Source: Rubricoccus sp038746605
Lineage (GTDB): Bacteria; Bacteroidota; Rhodothermia; Rhodothermales; Rubricoccaceae
NCBI GenBank assembly: GCA_038746605.1
Contig: JBCDKM010000003.1
Coordinates: 186,001-250,000, forward strand
Reading direction: 5' to 3'
DNA length: 64,000 nt
Part shown: one piece after another, positions 1 to 9,197 of the stretch
How the letters are laid out: each line of letters opens with the position of its first letter
How positions within the stretch are numbered: the stretch's first letter is position 1
Translations under genes and position numbers: made by a program
The notes under the pieces: model-generated
What the model saw: the letters and a program-made list of their open reading frames with translations, nothing else
What the model was told of the DNA's origin: nothing
Databases searched by the model: none

Positions 1-13
1 CCCTGAACGAGAG

Positions 14-46
14 CGGCCCCACCGGCGACGAGTGCCAGCGGGGCCG
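14..46 (-). terminator. Possible hairpin downstream of the first giant secreted gene
   Basis: CGGCCCC at 14-20 pairs with GGGGCCG at 40-46, about 45 bases past the stop of the minus-strand gene ending at 92. The arms match the core of the two clear terminators at 58158 and 60967, but no T-run follows on the minus strand, so termination is uncertain. The rest of 1-91 shows no gene. Confidence 0.3.
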
Positions 47-91
47 GGGGCAGGCGCCCACCACGGCGCCCGGCCTGGAACAAACCGCTCG

Positions 92-3000
92 CTACTGCAC
101 GATGGTCAGTCGGCGCGTCTGGACCTCGGAGCCGGTGCGGAGTTGCACGACATAGCTGCCCGCCGCCACGGCGGGCGCCCACTCGACGACGTGCCACCCG
201 GCATGCTGTGTACCCTCGGCCAGCACGGCGACCTCACGCCCGAGAAGATCGAGCACGCGGACGGTCGCTTCACCGGAGTCCGGGAGACCGTAGCGGAGGA
301 AGACGGGACCTGTTGCGGGGTTCGGACGAGGTACGCCCAACGTCAACACCAGAGGGCTGTCAGGACCGCTCTCCCCGTCTACAGCTACCGTTGTCGCAGC
401 CTCGGCCTCTGTCTTCGGCGGCTCGACATTGCCGACCGCGTCGATAGCGCGGACATAAAAGCTGTAGAGCCCAGGCTCCGGCGGATCGAATGTGAACGCC
501 GGTTCGTCGGAGACCTCCGCCAGGTCGAAGCGATCCCCGTCCCGCCGCGCGAAGAGCGCGTATGCCTGCACGCCCGCGCCCGCGTCTCCACCGGAGACAG
601 TGATCTCGAAAGGCGCCTGACTCTCGGCTCCGAGTGCGTCTACACTCGTCACGGGCGGCGTGGTGTCGACGGTGTTGGTCCACACCGGTGTGTCGATGGG
701 CTCATTCACGTCGAAGACGATCCGTGCCTCATTCTCCACGACCGCGCCAGAGGCGAGGCCGCCGAACGTGGCGACGGTGAACGAGACGGCGCCTTCGCCC
801 TCGGGCGAGGCCCCGTTGGGCGGGAGAAAGCCGACGAGGGCGTCCTCGGGCAGGTTGCCGGTCACAGGGTCGAGCGTGGCGAACCGCCACGTGACTACTC
901 CAGAGGCCAGGTCCAGCGCGCCGGTGACGAGAAGCGTCGCGTCGAGGCTGCCGAGGGCGGCGTCGGACAGGTCCACGGTCGCCTCGAAGCTCGTGACCGC
1001 TGCCGGCGGCTCGATGCGGCCCGACGCGCCGAACGTGATGGTGCCAAAGCGGAACGTCGAGAGGTCGAACACCGACGTGTCGAGCGAGTCGGTGACGACG
1101 ACCTCCTGGGCCGGCGCCGTGGCCGTCTCGATGTTCTCGAAGCGAATCGTGTAGGGGAAGGCGGTGCCGTCGGGCCGGTAGTAGTTCGGGGCGTCGACGC
1201 CGATAGGCCCGAGCTTGTCGTTCGGATCGAACGAGCCGACGACGGTGCCCCCGCCGCAGTTGCCCGGACCGCCGCTCGTGGCGAGGCCTGCGCGAAGTAG
1301 CACAGCTGCGAGATCGCTCGGTCGCCTACCAATGCCGCCAATAAGGTTCAACGCGGTCTGATTGTGCGATCTCACCACGTTGGTCAGCATGGTGTTTTGC
1401 TGACTCATGAGGTTCATCTGCGACTGTAAGCTGGACAGCGTCCCCTCGATTTCCTGCGGGGAGGGCGGCGGACCGCTCGGCAGAGAGAATGGTGGTGGAG
1501 CGAGGCTCGTGACCGCATCAACGAGAGCGGAGAGGTCGGGAAGCGGAGACTGGACCGGAATGGCCGGACACCAGGGGGAGGGGTCGGCATTCCTCTGGAC
1601 GCCACCGACCGAGGGGGCGACCGAGTCGGGGTCGCTGAACTCGAGAACGAGCCCAGCCAGGATCGCCCAGTTGGTCGGGCGTCCCGCGGCGAGGTCGGCG
1701 GCGAAGTCGTCGAGGTCGCCGGAGTAGGTGTAGAGCGCGTCCGGGTTGGGAGGGTTGATCTGAAAGCCGACGCCGACGTCCTGGCCTGTCTGTGTGGGCC
1801 GCACACGGACCCGGATCTGCTGCGAGCCTCCGGCCGGGAGGGATGGGATGTACGCGCCGGTCGTGACCTGCTCACCTGTGTCGACGCCTATCGGGGCGTC
1901 CTCGAACCCCTCGACGGGCGCGAGCCCGATCACCTCATACTCGACGTTCTGAGTGATTCGGATCGGCACGAGGATGTCGAACAGGTCGACCGGCCCGTCG
2001 TTGCCAATCGTGATCGTGTACGTGCTGAACCGGCCGCGGCGCGGATTCGGCGTGCCCGTGATGGCGCCCCACAGCGGTAGCACCTCGGCTAGCGCCTCGT
2101 CGGTGACTGTAAACGCGCCCGCGAGCGTTGCCGTCCCGCCCGAGGTGACCTCGACGCTGTACGTGCCGACGGCAGCGGTTCGGAGATCGAACGTCGCGAC
2201 GAGCGCACCATTCTCATCCAGCCTCTCACCGGCACCCTCGATTGTGCTCGGCCCGACGAGCCGGACTGTCGCGCCTTCGGCGAAGCCTGTCCCGTAGACA
2301 GCGGCCGTTACTTGTCCGGCTGTCGAGCCGAGGGACGGCGCGATACCGTTGACCGCAAGCCCCGTCGTCGAGGGGCCGTCGGTGATCGTGAGCGTCGCCT
2401 CGCCTGTCGCGCCGCTGCCGAGCCGGATGGTCACGGTCTCGTCGCCCTCGTTGGCGTCCGCGTCACGGCGTGTGAGAATCGGGATGCCCGTCTGCGTCGT
2501 GTTCGCCCGTACGCGGATGGCTCCGCCTGTCGCGCCGAGTGTATAGTCGGCGAAGCGTGTGGCGGTGCCGGATGCCTGGAGTGTGACCACGTACGGGACC
2601 GGGCTCGGCGAGTGTGTCAGCACGAACGCTCCGCTGGCACCCTCCGCGACTGTCGCCTCGCGTGCAGCCACCGCCAGTCCGTCCGCGACGGCGCGAATGA
2701 CAATGGCACCACTGGCGTCCGGATCCTGGATGAACGCGATGCCGGGCGGCGCGCCCTCAATCTCTACAGTAGGAAAGACGCCTGTTGAAGGCGCGTTGTT
2801 CGAGAACCGCCGCGCGACGACCCACTCGTCGCCGGGCGCGGGCGTGAATCCGTCCGCGACGCGGATCACGAGCGTGGCACCGCCGGGTTCGAGAATGCCC
2901 GCGTCGCCTGTGCTCACGAGGTCCGAGACGCCGTCGCCGATGTCCATGACGAAGCGCGGGTCGCCCTCCGTGGCTGAGAACCGCAGGCTCGTTACCCCGA

Positions 3001-4933
3001 GCGTGTCGAACGGCGCCTCTGGCGTGCCGGGGCTAATGGTGCCTTGGAGGAGGACCTGGAACCCCGTCGAGACTCCGCCTCTGCCTGAGATCGTCACCCC
3101 CGCGCCATAGCTGCCGGGGTCCTCCTGCGAGAGGTTGAGCGTCTCCACTGTCGCGCCGGGCTGTTGTCCAACGCGAAGCTCGGAGCCAGACCGCGAGTCG
3201 AGGAGGCCTCGGAATGAGAGGAGCGATCCGTTCTGGTTCGTCTGCACAAGGCCCTCGTTGACGAATGCACCGGTTCCGTCGCCCTGGAGCACACCGCTGC
3301 GGAACGTAGCCGTCGCGCCCGAGGCGTTGACGAACCGCGCATCTTCCTCGAGGCGGAAGCCGCCGCCCGAGACCTCGCCCTCGTTGCGGAGTGTGACGCC
3401 GCGAAGGATCGTCTGACCTTTCTGCAGGATCGCCGAGCGGTTGACGAACCCGCCTCCCGGAGCCGCTGTGATAACGCCCGTGGCAGCGCTGACGCCGAGC
3501 TCGATCCCTGCCCCACCCACGTCCAGCGTCACCTCCCCGACGGCGCGGAAGGACGTGGACGTACTGCTGCTCGCGCCGAAGACGACAGTCACGTCGTCCT
3601 CGAACGCGGTGGGCGTCGCGGCGCTTTGGCCGGAGACGGTGCCTTCCACGTCCCACGCGCCGAACAACTGAAGCTCGGCGCCCTGATCGCCGTTGAGCGA
3701 GGGATCGACCATCGAGCCGCCCGCGCGGAGATCGAGCCGCCCCGTGCGTGCGCTGATCTCACCGCCGAGCACGTCCACTGGGATGTTGATCGCATCAGCG
3801 GCGGCACTGCCCTCCTCCACGATCCGCCCGCGCAGTGCGATGCGCGCCGCTCCGGGGTCGCTGATGCTGTTCCCGTAGATCGCCCGGTTGCCCGTGCCGA
3901 GCGCGTCGGTGAAGAGCAGCGTGCCGGCCTCCGCTACATCGAGCGTGGAGCCGTCGGCGAGGAAGATCCGAGCAGCCGTGTCCAGGCGAAGCGTCCCCGT
4001 CGTGCGGAGCGCGAAGCCGCGAAGGGTCTGCCCGCCTCGGGAGAAGCGGAGCAGGCGGGTGTTGAGCACATCGCCGCCGCTGACCTCCGTCGCGCCGTAC
4101 TCTCCGATCACGAGCCCGAGGACCCCGCCCACGCCGACCGTTACTCCGCCCGCTGCGACCGTCACCGCGCCGTCACCGAGGCTGAGCAAGCCGTCTGCGG
4201 TGCCGGTGAGGCTCCCCTCGAGGCTGTAGTCCCCATCGAGGCGAAGCGCGGCGTCCTCCGCTACATCGAGCGTGGCGTCCGAGAGCGCGCCGGGCCCGTA
4301 GAACCGAGCCTGAGAGTGGACAGTCCCTACTGCGACCGCGATGCGTCCGCCCTCCACATTCAGAGTGCTGACGATCCCCAGGCGCTCATTCGTGAGCAGG
4401 GTTCCGCGAAGCACGAACGTGGAGGCGACGCCTCCCGCACTGGCGCTTCCGATGGACGAGCCCGCGTTGCTGCCGGTGTCCTCCACGCGGAGCGTCGCGC
4501 CGTCTTCGACAGTCAGCGTCCCCCCGCGAGGCAGAATGCGGCCTCGCGCGAGGGTGAGCACCGCGCCCGATTCCAGCGTCACGTCGCCTGAGACATCGAG
4601 CGCGTTTCCGCTGATGCGGCCTCGGCCCGTGAGCGCGAGCCCGCTGTCGAAGGTCAGGGTGAGTCGTCCGTCCTCTGCGACGAGCCCTGCGAGGGTGACC
4701 GGCTGGGCCGCGGTGACCGGGCGATTGAAATTGTTCGGGCTTCCAGAGACGCAGGCGGTGTCGGCGGGCGTCGGAACGCCGTTGTCCCAGTTGCCATCAT
4801 CGAACCAGCCGTTGCCGTCTCCGTTGCCTACGGCTGCGGTGTAGGTGGTGGTGCAGGTCTGAGCTGCCGCACCAACGGCGACCATGAGCGCGGCAACGAC
4901 GACCGTCAGCATGGCGAAGAGAGAGCGGGGCAT
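92..4933 (-). CDS. Giant exported beta-rich protein with T9SS C-terminal sorting domain (module 1)
   Basis: About 1613 aa from the ATG at 4933. An upstream in-frame ATG at 4999 is less likely, because the signal peptide (MPRSLFAML...AVGAAAQ) starts here. The mature end has a Cys followed by a W-x(5)-W-x-x-G-x-P-x(4)-D-x-x-C cap (W43, W49, C61), shared with the other two giants. Residues ~60-750 are repetitive and rich in Gly, Thr and Val, like adhesin beta-helices. A Calx-beta-like domain follows (~750-860), then an IPT/TIG-like region, a region of the conserved-repeat (DUF11-like) type, and the block starting FDPNDKLGP (~1234) with VFDVNEP. The last ~80 residues (PNPATG...LRYGLP...LLGREVAVL...) are a typical T9SS sorting domain. 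It is probably a cell-surface or released adhesin-like protein. It is divergent from the sigma/kinase pair at 5058-8197. The substrate or ligand is unknown. Confidence 0.85.
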   Translation of the reverse strand: MPRSLFAMLTVVVAALMVAVGAAAQTCTTTYTAAVGNGDGNGWFDDGNWDNGVPTPADTACVSGSPNNFNRPVTAAQPVTLAGLVAEDGRLTLTFDSGLALTGRGRISGNALDVSGDVTLESGAVLTLARGRILPRGGTLTVEDGATLRVEDTGSNAGSSIGSASAGGVASTFVLRGTLLTNERLGIVSTLNVEGGRIAVAVGTVHSQARFYGPGALSDATLDVAEDAALRLDGDYSLEGSLTGTADGLLSLGDGAVTVAAGGVTVGVGGVLGLVIGEYGATEVSGGDVLNTRLLRFSRGGQTLRGFALRTTGTLRLDTAARIFLADGSTLDVAEAGTLLFTDALGTGNRAIYGNSISDPGAARIALRGRIVEEGSAAADAINIPVDVLGGEISARTGRLDLRAGGSMVDPSLNGDQGAELQLFGAWDVEGTVSGQSAATPTAFEDDVTVVFGASSSTSTSFRAVGEVTLDVGGAGIELGVSAATGVITAAPGGGFVNRSAILQKGQTILRGVTLRNEGEVSGGGFRLEEDARFVNASGATATFRSGVLQGDGTGAFVNEGLVQTNQNGSLLSFRGLLDSRSGSELRVGQQPGATVETLNLSQEDPGSYGAGVTISGRGGVSTGFQVLLQGTISPGTPEAPFDTLGVTSLRFSATEGDPRFVMDIGDGVSDLVSTGDAGILEPGGATLVIRVADGFTPAPGDEWVVARRFSNNAPSTGVFPTVEIEGAPPGIAFIQDPDASGAIVIRAVADGLAVAAREATVAEGASGAFVLTHSPSPVPYVVTLQASGTATRFADYTLGATGGAIRVRANTTQTGIPILTRRDADANEGDETVTIRLGSGATGEATLTITDGPSTTGLAVNGIAPSLGSTAGQVTAAVYGTGFAEGATVRLVGPSTIEGAGERLDENGALVATFDLRTAAVGTYSVEVTSGGTATLAGAFTVTDEALAEVLPLWGAITGTPNPRRGRFSTYTITIGNDGPVDLFDILVPIRITQNVEYEVIGLAPVEGFEDAPIGVDTGEQVTTGAYIPSLPAGGSQQIRVRVRPTQTGQDVGVGFQINPPNPDALYTYSGDLDDFAADLAAGRPTNWAILAGLVLEFSDPDSVAPSVGGVQRNADPSPWCPAIPVQSPLPDLSALVDAVTSLAPPPFSLPSGPPPSPQEIEGTLSSLQSQMNLMSQQNTMLTNVVRSHNQTALNLIGGIGRRPSDLAAVLLRAGLATSGGPGNCGGGTVVGSFDPNDKLGPIGVDAPNYYRPDGTAFPYTIRFENIETATAPAQEVVVTDSLDTSVFDLSTFRFGTITFGASGRIEPPAAVTSFEATVDLSDAALGSLDATLLVTGALDLASGVVTWRFATLDPVTGNLPEDALVGFLPPNGASPEGEGAVSFTVATFGGLASGAVVENEARIVFDVNEPIDTPVWTNTVDTTPPVTSVDALGAESQAPFEITVSGGDAGAGVQAYALFARRDGDRFDLAEVSDEPAFTFDPPEPGLYSFYVRAIDAVGNVEPPKTEAEAATTVAVDGESGPDSPLVLTLGVPRPNPATGPVFLRYGLPDSGEATVRVLDLLGREVAVLAEGTQHAGWHVVEWAPAVAAGSYVVQLRTGSEVQTRRLTIVQ

Positions 4934-5057
4934 GCAGGGTGGGGGAGAGTCCGCCCGTCCCATCGTCACTCTGGTGCCAACTCCCTCACGCTCGATCACT
5001 TTTCTGCGAGACGAGAGGAGCGAGGCAGTTAGGTTCTGGGACCTGTTTCCCGCTTCC

Positions 5058-5642
5058 GTGTCCTCCGTCCCTACCCTCCTGTCTCGCGCGCGCGAGGGCG
5101 ACGCCGATGCCTTCCGCGAGGTTGTCGGGCGGCTTTACGGGGAGCTGCGGCAGGTGGCGCGGAGCCAGCGGCGGCGGCTCTCCGCCTCGGACACGATCAA
5201 CACGACGGCCGTCGTCCACGAGGCGTATGCCCGCCTCGACGGTGGCGCGGGGCCACCGGCCCTCAACGACCGTGGGCATTTCTTCCGGGTCGCCGCAGCG
5301 GCCATGCGGGGCGTCATCGTGGACTACGCGCGGCGGCAGTCGCGCCAGAAGAGGGGAGGCAATGAGCGACCGGTTCCGCTGGACCTCCTCGGACCCGTCG
5401 CAGATGGCACTGCGCTGGACCTGGACCAGGCGCTCTCGCTGGATGCCGCGCTCGGCAGGCTCGCGGCTGTGGACGAGGAGACGGCCCGCGTCGTGGAACT
5501 GCGCTACTTCGGCGGCCTCACCATCGAGGAGACTGCAGAGGCCCTCGCGCTCTCGCCCGCGACTGTCACGCGGCGCTGGACCTTCGCGCGGGCCTGGCTT
5601 CGCCGCGCGCTCGCCGCGGACGGTCCCGGCACGAGTGAGTGA
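5058..5642 (+). CDS. ECF-type RNA polymerase sigma factor (TIGR02999-like), module 1
   Basis: 194 aa from the GTG at 5058. The frame is open back to 4884, but homology with the two paralogues (at 13670 and 20715) begins at the LLxRAR segment a few residues after this GTG. Region 2 carries TINTTAVVHEAYxRL and HFFRVAAAAMRGVIVDYARRQ. Region 4 carries VVELRYFGGLTIEETAEALALSPATV, a helix-turn-helix for -35 recognition. No anti-sigma gene is adjacent. Instead the stop overlaps by 4 nt (GTGA) the start of a transmembrane Ser/Thr kinase. In Vibrio parahaemolyticus the ECF factor EcfP is activated by phosphorylation by the kinase PknT; similar control here is inference. Confidence 0.85.
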   Translation: MSSVPTLLSRAREGDADAFREVVGRLYGELRQVARSQRRRLSASDTINTTAVVHEAYARLDGGAGPPALNDRGHFFRVAAAAMRGVIVDYARRQSRQKRGGNERPVPLDLLGPVADGTALDLDQALSLDAALGRLAAVDEETARVVELRYFGGLTIEETAEALALSPATVTRRWTFARAWLRRALAADGPGTSE

Positions 5643-8197
5643 GTCTGCCGCCGAACGACGATAGACGGAGTATCCCCCCCTCGTGCATGCCTACCGCCTC
5701 TCGCCTCGTCACTCTCGTTCCCGACGCGCTCGACCTGCCCCCGAGCGAGCGTGACGCGTTTCTGGACCGGGCGTGTCGCCTCCCGACGGGAGCGATCGAC
5801 GAGGCGCTTCGAGCTGAGGCCGCTGCGCTGATCGCCGAGGCGGAGGCGGCTCTCGCGGAGGATGACTTTCGTTCGCCCGTGGCGGGCATCGTGGGGGAAC
5901 TCGCAGACGACGAGCGGCTAGCCCGTCACGCGCCACCGGAGACGGTCGGGCCGTGGCGAGTGATGGGGCTGCTCGGCGAGGGTGGGCAGGGCGTGGTCTA
6001 CCGCGCCGTCCGCGCCGACGGTGCCTTCGAGCGCGAGGTGGCGCTCAAGCTGCTCCGCCCCGGCGGATACGCGGACGCTCGGCTGGCGGCTCGGCTGGCA
6101 GAGGAGCGGCGCGTGCTCGGTCGGATGGAGCACGAGGGCATCGCGCGGCTCTACGATGGGGGCATGACGGAGGACGGCCAGCCGTACCTCGCGATGGAAC
6201 TCGTCCGTGGTGTGCCCCTCACGGAGTACGCCGAGGCGGCCCGCCTCGGGGTGCGCGAGCGGGTGGCGCTCCTCGCAGCCGTCTGCGACGCCGTGGCCTA
6301 CGCGCACCGGCGTCTCGTGGTCCACCGAGATCTCAAGCCGAGCAACGTGCTGGTGCGGCAGGAGGCCGAAGGTATGGGGCATGAAGAAACGTCACCCTCT
6401 CTTGCCTCCCCACCGCAGATCAAGCTCTTGGATTTCGGCGTCGCCAAGCTCCTCGATGACGAGGCGGACTCTACCCTGACGGCGGCCGGGTGGATGACGC
6501 CCGCGTACGCCGCGCCGGAGCAGGTCCTCGTCTCGGCGGGCGCTGGCGGCGAGATCACCACCGCTACCGACGTGTACGCCCTCGGGATCCTCGCCTACGA
6601 AGTCCTCGCCGGGACGCGACCCTACGAGACCTCGGGCCTCACTCCCGCCGAGGCCGAGCGCGTCATCGTGGAGCAGACGCCGCCTCTTGCGTCCACCGCT
6701 GCCCCCGCTGACCGCCAGCGTGCCCTCCGAGGCGACCTCGACACGATTCTCGGCACAGCGCTCGCCAAGGAGCCGGAGCGGCGCTATGCCTCCGCCGAGG
6801 CGCTCGCCACCGATCTGCGTCGTCACCTGGACGGTCTCCCTGTCACCGCCCGCCAGCCGACGGTAGGCTACCGCCTCGGGCGCTTCGTGCGGAGACACCG
6901 AGCGGCTGTCCTCGGCACCGCCGCTGCGCTGGTGGTCCTGGTCGGGGTGGCCGGAGCGGCCTTCGTGCGCGTTGCCTCCGAGCGCGACCGTGCCGAGACC
7001 GAGGCGGCCAAGGCCGAGGCCGTCAACGACTTCGTGCTCGGGATCCTCGGCGAGTCCAGCCTGAACGAGTCGGGCCGCGATGTGACCGTCGCGGAGGCGC
7101 TCGATGCCGCCGCCGCACGGGCGGACTCCGCGTTGATCGGAGAGCCGGAGATCGAGGGGACCGTGCGGTTCCACCTCGGGTCTACGTACATGAGCCTCTC
7201 TCGCGTGACCGAGGCGGAGCGCGAACTCCGTCTCGCCCGCGACCTCTTCCGCCAGTCCGTCGGGCCGAACCATCTCTCCACGATCAGTGCTCTCGAAACC
7301 CTCGCGTTCGTTCACTTCACGCGAGGCGAACTCGCCGAGGCCGAGGCCCTTCTAGCGGAGGCCCTCGACGCGGCTCGCGCACTCGGAGACGAAGGGCTGA
7401 AGGCGGCCTCGGATCTGACGAGCAACCTGAGCACGCTGCTCCAACAGAACGGGCGACCAGAGGAGGCGCTGGCGCTCCTCCAAGAGTCGGTGGCGATCCA
7501 GTCTCAACTCCCGGACCAGGACCCAGAAGAAACGGTCATCGTCCAGCACAACATGGCGATTCTGCTCCACGACCTCGGGCGGGAGGAGGAGTCGCTCGCC
7601 CTGCGAGAGGAAGCACTCGCGTATTTGCGAAGCGTGTACCCCCCGGGCAGCTACATGAGCGCGTACGTGGTCCTGGGCTACGCTCAGCAACTCAGCGAGG
7701 TCGGCCGGTCGGAGGACGCGCTGCCGTACGCAGCAGAGGCTGTCGAGGCGTACCGGGGCGCCGCTTCTGAGGGCGCGACGGAGCCTTACGATCTGCTCCA
7801 CGCCCTCGCGGTACAGGCGGGCGTTCTCTCCGATGCAGGCCAGCACGAGGCTGCGCTCGCCGTCATCGCCGACGGGCGGGCGATCGCACGCGAGACCTTC
7901 ACGCCGCCGAGCATCGTCTTCGCCCGGTTCACGTGGCAGGAGGCGGGGATCTACCTGAACCAGGAACGATGGGACGAGGCCGCCACGACAGCGGCGGAGG
8001 CCATCCAGATGGTCGAGGAGGCGCGAGGGCCGGGTGACACGGCCGTCGGGCGGGTCTACCTCATCCAGGCCCGCGCTCTTCTGGGCGCCGGACGCGACCG
8101 GGAGGCAGCAGAGGTCCTCCTACGCGCGAGGGCGCACTACGTGGACCTCTACGGCGACGACCACCCGACCGTCGCCGAGATCGACGCCCTCGCGTAG
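5639..8197 (+). CDS. Membrane Ser/Thr protein kinase with C-terminal TPR-like domain (module 1)
   Basis: 852 aa from a GTG overlapping the sigma stop; an alternative ATG lies at 5687. A helical N-terminal leader (1-100) is followed by a kinase domain. The glycine loop is GEGGQG (113-118), the ATP lysine K137 (VALK), the catalytic loop HRDLKPSN (229-236), DFG 265-267 and the APE region AAPEQ (~291-295). A variable insert of about 20 residues separates the catalytic loop from DFG. One membrane helix spans ~422-444, then about 400 helical residues with TPR-like repeats. By analogy with PknB-type kinases the kinase is cytoplasmic and the TPR part outside the inner membrane. Unlike its two paralogues, it keeps the canonical Asn (N236). 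Its likely target is the co-translated sigma factor (inference). Confidence 0.88.
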   Translation: MSLPPNDDRRSIPPSCMPTASRLVTLVPDALDLPPSERDAFLDRACRLPTGAIDEALRAEAAALIAEAEAALAEDDFRSPVAGIVGELADDERLARHAPPETVGPWRVMGLLGEGGQGVVYRAVRADGAFEREVALKLLRPGGYADARLAARLAEERRVLGRMEHEGIARLYDGGMTEDGQPYLAMELVRGVPLTEYAEAARLGVRERVALLAAVCDAVAYAHRRLVVHRDLKPSNVLVRQEAEGMGHEETSPSLASPPQIKLLDFGVAKLLDDEADSTLTAAGWMTPAYAAPEQVLVSAGAGGEITTATDVYALGILAYEVLAGTRPYETSGLTPAEAERVIVEQTPPLASTAAPADRQRALRGDLDTILGTALAKEPERRYASAEALATDLRRHLDGLPVTARQPTVGYRLGRFVRRHRAAVLGTAAALVVLVGVAGAAFVRVASERDRAETEAAKAEAVNDFVLGILGESSLNESGRDVTVAEALDAAAARADSALIGEPEIEGTVRFHLGSTYMSLSRVTEAERELRLARDLFRQSVGPNHLSTISALETLAFVHFTRGELAEAEALLAEALDAARALGDEGLKAASDLTSNLSTLLQQNGRPEEALALLQESVAIQSQLPDQDPEETVIVQHNMAILLHDLGREEESLALREEALAYLRSVYPPGSYMSAYVVLGYAQQLSEVGRSEDALPYAAEAVEAYRGAASEGATEPYDLLHALAVQAGVLSDAGQHEAALAVIADGRAIARETFTPPSIVFARFTWQEAGIYLNQERWDEAATTAAEAIQMVEEARGPGDTAVGRVYLIQARALLGAGRDREAAEVLLRARAHYVDLYGDDHPTVAEIDALA

Positions 8198-8211
8198 ATC
8201 CTGTGTTCATG

Positions 8212-8247
8212 CCCGCCTCGATGTCCCCGTGGGCGGACCGAGGCGGG
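8212..8247. repeat. Dispersed palindromic element
   Basis: CCCGCCTCG (8212-8220) and CGAGGCGGG (8239-8247) flank an 18-base loop. It lies in the 51-base gap between the converging ends of kinase 1 and purU, where a bidirectional terminator would be expected, but it has no T-run. Confidence 0.75.
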
Positions 8248-8248
8248 G

Positions 8249-9112
8249 TCAGCCGAAGACCACCGTCTTGTTGCCGTGCACGAGCACACGGCCCTCCAGG
8301 TGCCAGCGGACCGCTCGTGCGAGGACATCGCGCTCCAGCGTCTGCCCGAGGCGCTTGAGGTCTTGTATGGACTGACGGTGCGAGACGCGCGCGACGCCCT
8401 GCTCGATGATCGGTCCCTCGTCGAGGTCGTCGGTAACGTAGTGGGCCGTCGCGCCGATGACCTTGACGCCGCGCTGAAACGCCTGCCGGTACGGGTCCGC
8501 GCCGATGAACGCAGGCAGAAAAGAGTGATGGATGTTGACGATCCGATTCGGGTAGCGCGAGACGAAGTCCGAGGACAGAATCTGCATGTAGCGCGCGAGG
8601 ACGACCATCTCCACGCCCGCCTCGTCGAAGAGGGCGAGGGCGCGCGCCTCGGCTTCTGGCTTGGTGTCCTTCGCGACCGGGACGTGGTGGTAGGCCACGC
8701 CGAAGCGCTCCACCTCGGCGCGGAGGTCGTCGTGGTTGCTGACCACGAGTGGGATCTCACAGTCCAACTCGCCGCGCCGCCAGAGCCAGAGCAGGTCTAG
8801 AAGCGCGTGGTCGTACTTGGAGACCATGATCCCCACGCGTGTCTTTGGGGCCGCGTATTGGATCCGCCAGTCCATCGCGAACGGCTCTCCCACGACTCGC
8901 GCGAAGGCCCGCTCCAGCGCCTCGGTGTCCACGTCCAGGTGGGGCGTCGTGAACTCGCACCGGAGGAAGAACGTGCCGCCCTCTGGCTCGGAGGCGTGCT
9001 GGTCGAAGGCGGTGATGTTGGCGCCGTGGTTGCGCAAAAACCCACTCACCGCAGCGACGATGCCGGGTGCGTCCGGGCAGGTGACGAGGAGGCGTGCGGT
9101 GGGAACGGTCAT
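8249..9112 (-). CDS. purU: Formyltetrahydrofolate deformylase
   Basis: 287 aa, the usual length for PurU. The enzyme hydrolyses 10-formyl-THF to formate and THF in the cytoplasm, balancing the one-carbon pool and supplying formate for PurT. Residues ~5-85 are an ACT regulatory domain (LLVTCPDAPGIVAAVSGFL). The catalytic domain (~90-287) has the formyltransferase motif NIHHSFLPAF (His195) and the acidic residue D231 in TDDLDEGPII. The ATG at 9112 is the only sensible start. It stands alone between two sigma/kinase modules and shows no functional link to them, so it may mark the point where module 1 and module 2 were separated. Confidence 0.95.
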   Translation of the reverse strand: MTVPTARLLVTCPDAPGIVAAVSGFLRNHGANITAFDQHASEPEGGTFFLRCEFTTPHLDVDTEALERAFARVVGEPFAMDWRIQYAAPKTRVGIMVSKYDHALLDLLWLWRRGELDCEIPLVVSNHDDLRAEVERFGVAYHHVPVAKDTKPEAEARALALFDEAGVEMVVLARYMQILSSDFVSRYPNRIVNIHHSFLPAFIGADPYRQAFQRGVKVIGATAHYVTDDLDEGPIIEQGVARVSHRQSIQDLKRLGQTLERDVLARAVRWHLEGRVLVHGNKTVVFG

Positions 9113-9157
9113 GGCGCGAGGGCGGACGGCCCGGAAGATCGCACCGCTTCCGACCCC

Positions 9158-9181
9158 TCCCGCCTCGATACCGAGGCGGGA
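9158..9181. repeat. Dispersed palindromic element
   Basis: Ten-base arms TCCCGCCTCG and CGAGGCGGGA with a 4-base loop. The tail GGAGTCAG is shared with the copies near 25454 and 47392. It sits between the purU start and the stop of giant gene 2. Confidence 0.8.
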
Positions 9182-9197
9182 GGAGTCAGCAGGCGCG